A stretch of DNA of 64,000 nt from Carallia brachiata. Taxonomy: Eukaryota > Streptophyta > Magnoliopsida > Malpighiales > Rhizophoraceae. The translations under genes and the position numbers were made by a program. Location of the stretch: contig JADCRB010000068.1 in NCBI GenBank assembly GCA_021464245.1, positions 5,968,565 to 6,032,564 of the forward strand, read 5' to 3'. The notes under the pieces are model-generated. The model ran no database searches. It was not told the DNA's origin and saw only the letters and a list, made by a program, of their open reading frames with translations. Below are positions 61,871 to 64,000 of this stretch, one piece after another (the first letter of the stretch is position 1; each line of letters starts with the position of its first letter).

Positions 61871-63145
61871 TCTTAACGGGTTACAGCACTTAATGACCCG
61901 ACCTGAGCATGCGAGAGCATTCTGCAAATTCAGCATGTTTATCTAAGCACATATGTATCCTCTATTCAATTCTGTCAAGTTTTAACCTTTCTTGATTTTG
62001 ATTATGCCTCCCAATAACTTAATTTAAGTTTGTATGTATTTCCTTAGCCTAAGTATTTGCATGGTTGCTGAAAGCACCGTGTGCTGATCAATTCAGTATT
62101 TCTAGATTTTAAGATTAGAAATCAATTCCAATATGTTGTTCCAAATCATTTGATATACTTAATAATATATAAAAGAAAGAAGGATTGAGATCTTGTCCAG
62201 TTGTCCCACTAACTTAAGAGACAAAGGTAGACAAATCCTGCTCTGCCATTGTACATAAATGTTACAAATACCCCAAAAATAACTATTTTGCCGAAGAAAA
62301 AGTATTTTCTTTTTCTCTTTTTAAAAAGAAGCTGCATTGAAAAGATGTCTACACCTTACTTGAGTAGGGGGGTTTGAGTGTGTGGGGAAGGATTTTGGGG
62401 CAGAAAGAGAAATGCTTTTTAACAAGAAAAATGCTGCACGAAATGGTACGAATGATAGAGCATCAATTTTTCTTTTTTTTTTGAATTTTTTTAAAAATTA
62501 TGATATAGAATAATTTTATGTATATTTAAAATAATATTAAATATTAATTAGTATTTATTTTTTATTATAAAAATTATATCTAGAGTAATACTAAATATTA
62601 CTTAGAATTTATTTTTTTAGTTAAAATTTGTTTTGTAAAAAAAATTAAAACCTAAACTAAAACATAACAATTTCAAATTTCGTGAGGTTTCACTCGGGTA
62701 GAAAAAGATTTATTTTGTTTTTAGTTTGTGCGTGTTTGGAGTAGGAAAGAAAAACCAAATTTAAAATTTTTTTATGAGGCCCTCAATAAAATAAGATAAT
62801 TATTTTAATGTATATACTTGTACTTTTTACTTTACTGATAGAGAATAATTGCTATCATAATATATAGTATTTTGTTTTGTCTTACTTTTTATTAATTTTC
62901 AATTAAAAAATTTGTAATTTTTTTCCTCATATTATAGTTCCCAAAAACAGATAAGATAAAAATTCTTTGAACATTCTCTTCCCCATTTTTATCTCTTTCA
63001 TTTTCCTTTCCACCTAATTTTTTCTTCCAAGCGCGGGCAACTCCCAAATAGAAGATCTTGCAATAGATTTTAAGTAATAATAATACGTTTACCGACACTT
63101 TATCAATTGAAATTTTTTTATTTGCGATGTTTTATTCTAATCCTT
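61871..63145. other. Intergenic, EHD 3' flank
   Basis: 3' UTR of EHD followed by AT-rich DNA. No gene or clear repeat was seen. Confidence 0.5.
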
Positions 63146-63870
63146 AGCAAGAAAATTTCAAAATTTCAAATTCTCACTTTAAAAAATGTATTATCAAATT
63201 TATAAAAATATGTAAAATTATCTCAAATAACTTACCGTTCAGTTAGTTTTTTAATAAAAATAAAAATAAAAATAAAAATAATAATAATAACAATAATCAT
63301 GCAAGAACCACAATAATTGAAGCACGGGTCGGAACTGTTTTTTTTAAAAGTTTTTTTTTTTGTATATTATAATATAGATTCCAGAAATAAAAGGCAAAAG
63401 AGAAATAAGTTCATCAGTAAGCGTTAGTACAGATGGTAGGAGTCCGTCATCATTTAATAGGAGGTCTTGAATTTGAGTTTTTAGAAATACAGTCACGTTA
63501 AATATTTAGTAAAAAAATTTTAAAATTTTAAATTCTTACTTTAAAAAATGTATTATCAAATTTATAAAAATACATAAAATTATCTCAAATAACTTACGGT
63601 TGAATTAATTTTTTTATTAAAATAATAATAATAATAATAATAATAATCATCATCATGCAAGAACCACAATAATTGAAGCACGGGTCGGAACTGTTTTTTT
63701 TTAAAGTTTTTTTTTTATGTTATAATATAGATTCCAGAAATAAAAGGTAAAAGAGAAATAAGTCCAACAGTAGGCACTAATATGAATAGTAGAAATTCGT
63801 CGCCGCTTAATTAGAGAGGTTTTGAATTTAAATTTTTAAAAATGTATTCACGTTAAATATTTGTTAAAAA
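63146..63870 (+). repeat. Two tandem copies of a 360-bp unit
   Basis: The block AATGTATTATCAAATTTATA at about 63186 recurs at about 63546, and ATGCAAGAACCACAATAATT recurs at about 63298 and 63656, so the offset is about 360 bp through the whole unit. Each copy also has a (AAT)n or (AAAAT)n stretch and TATAGATTCCAGAAATAAAA. Each unit contains a weak tRNA-like A box (TTAGTACAGATGG in copy 1) and B box-like GGTCTTGAATTTGAG, suggesting a SINE-like origin. Confidence 0.85.
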
Positions 63871-64000
63871 ATTTTTGTCACCGTTTGAAATTTTAGTTAA
63901 ATCGATTCAAATTAATCAGTTTATTAAATTAAATACTAAAAAATATAAGAACAAAAGGAATAAGTCCGGCTTATCGTTTATATTTCTTATACCCAAAATA

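Overview
This window is nuclear DNA from a dicot plant. Its genes carry many GT-AG introns, lie far apart in AT-rich DNA, and encode plant-type proteins: GDP-L-galactose phosphorylase with a leader uORF, plastid-targeted aspartate carbamoyltransferase, CNX5/MOCS3, a plant EHD protein and a STIG1-like protein. It also holds Ty3/gypsy Tat-lineage, PIF/Harbinger and MITE-type transposons. The species cannot be fixed from the sequence; a woody rosid would fit.

Layout. 1-5.2 kb: a five-exon minus-strand gene for a DUF212 (acid phosphatase/vanadium haloperoxidase-related) membrane protein. 5.2-12.2 kb: AT-rich DNA with MITE-like elements, a GA-rich tract, and an F-box pseudogene abutting a dead Ty3/gypsy pol fragment. 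12.2-21.6 kb: a complete LTR retrotransposon with 5-bp target-site duplications and near-identical LTRs. Its pol is of the Tat type with an added archaeal-type RNase H, but it is broken by internal deletions, a stop and frameshifts. Between pol and the 3' LTR it carries a WUSCHEL-related homeobox sequence (homeodomain, TLPLFP WUS-box, LELRL EAR motif). 21.6-29.4 kb: intergenic, with MITEs and a hAT-like element.

29.5-46.6 kb is the gene-rich part. It holds VTC2/GGP with its ACG-start uORF, a small bL31-type ribosomal protein gene, a decayed STIG1-like gene with a proline-rich tail, the ATCase gene PYRB with a frameshift in exon 1, and the eleven-exon CNX5 gene on the minus strand. A roughly 5-kb PIF/Harbinger transposon (about 46.8-52.0 kb) lies just upstream of CNX5. 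52-57 kb is MITE-rich intergenic DNA. 57.0-61.9 kb is a sixteen-exon EHD-type endocytic ATPase gene. The right end holds a 360-bp tandem duplication.

The host genes are unrelated housekeeping or metabolic genes (ascorbate, pyrimidine and molybdenum-cofactor/tRNA thiolation pathways, organelle translation, endocytosis) and do not form a cluster. The most unusual item is the homeobox sequence captured inside a recently inserted but coding-defective LTR retrotransposon. Exon boundaries were placed by eye from GT/AG signals, reading-frame continuity and family knowledge; no alignment was run.
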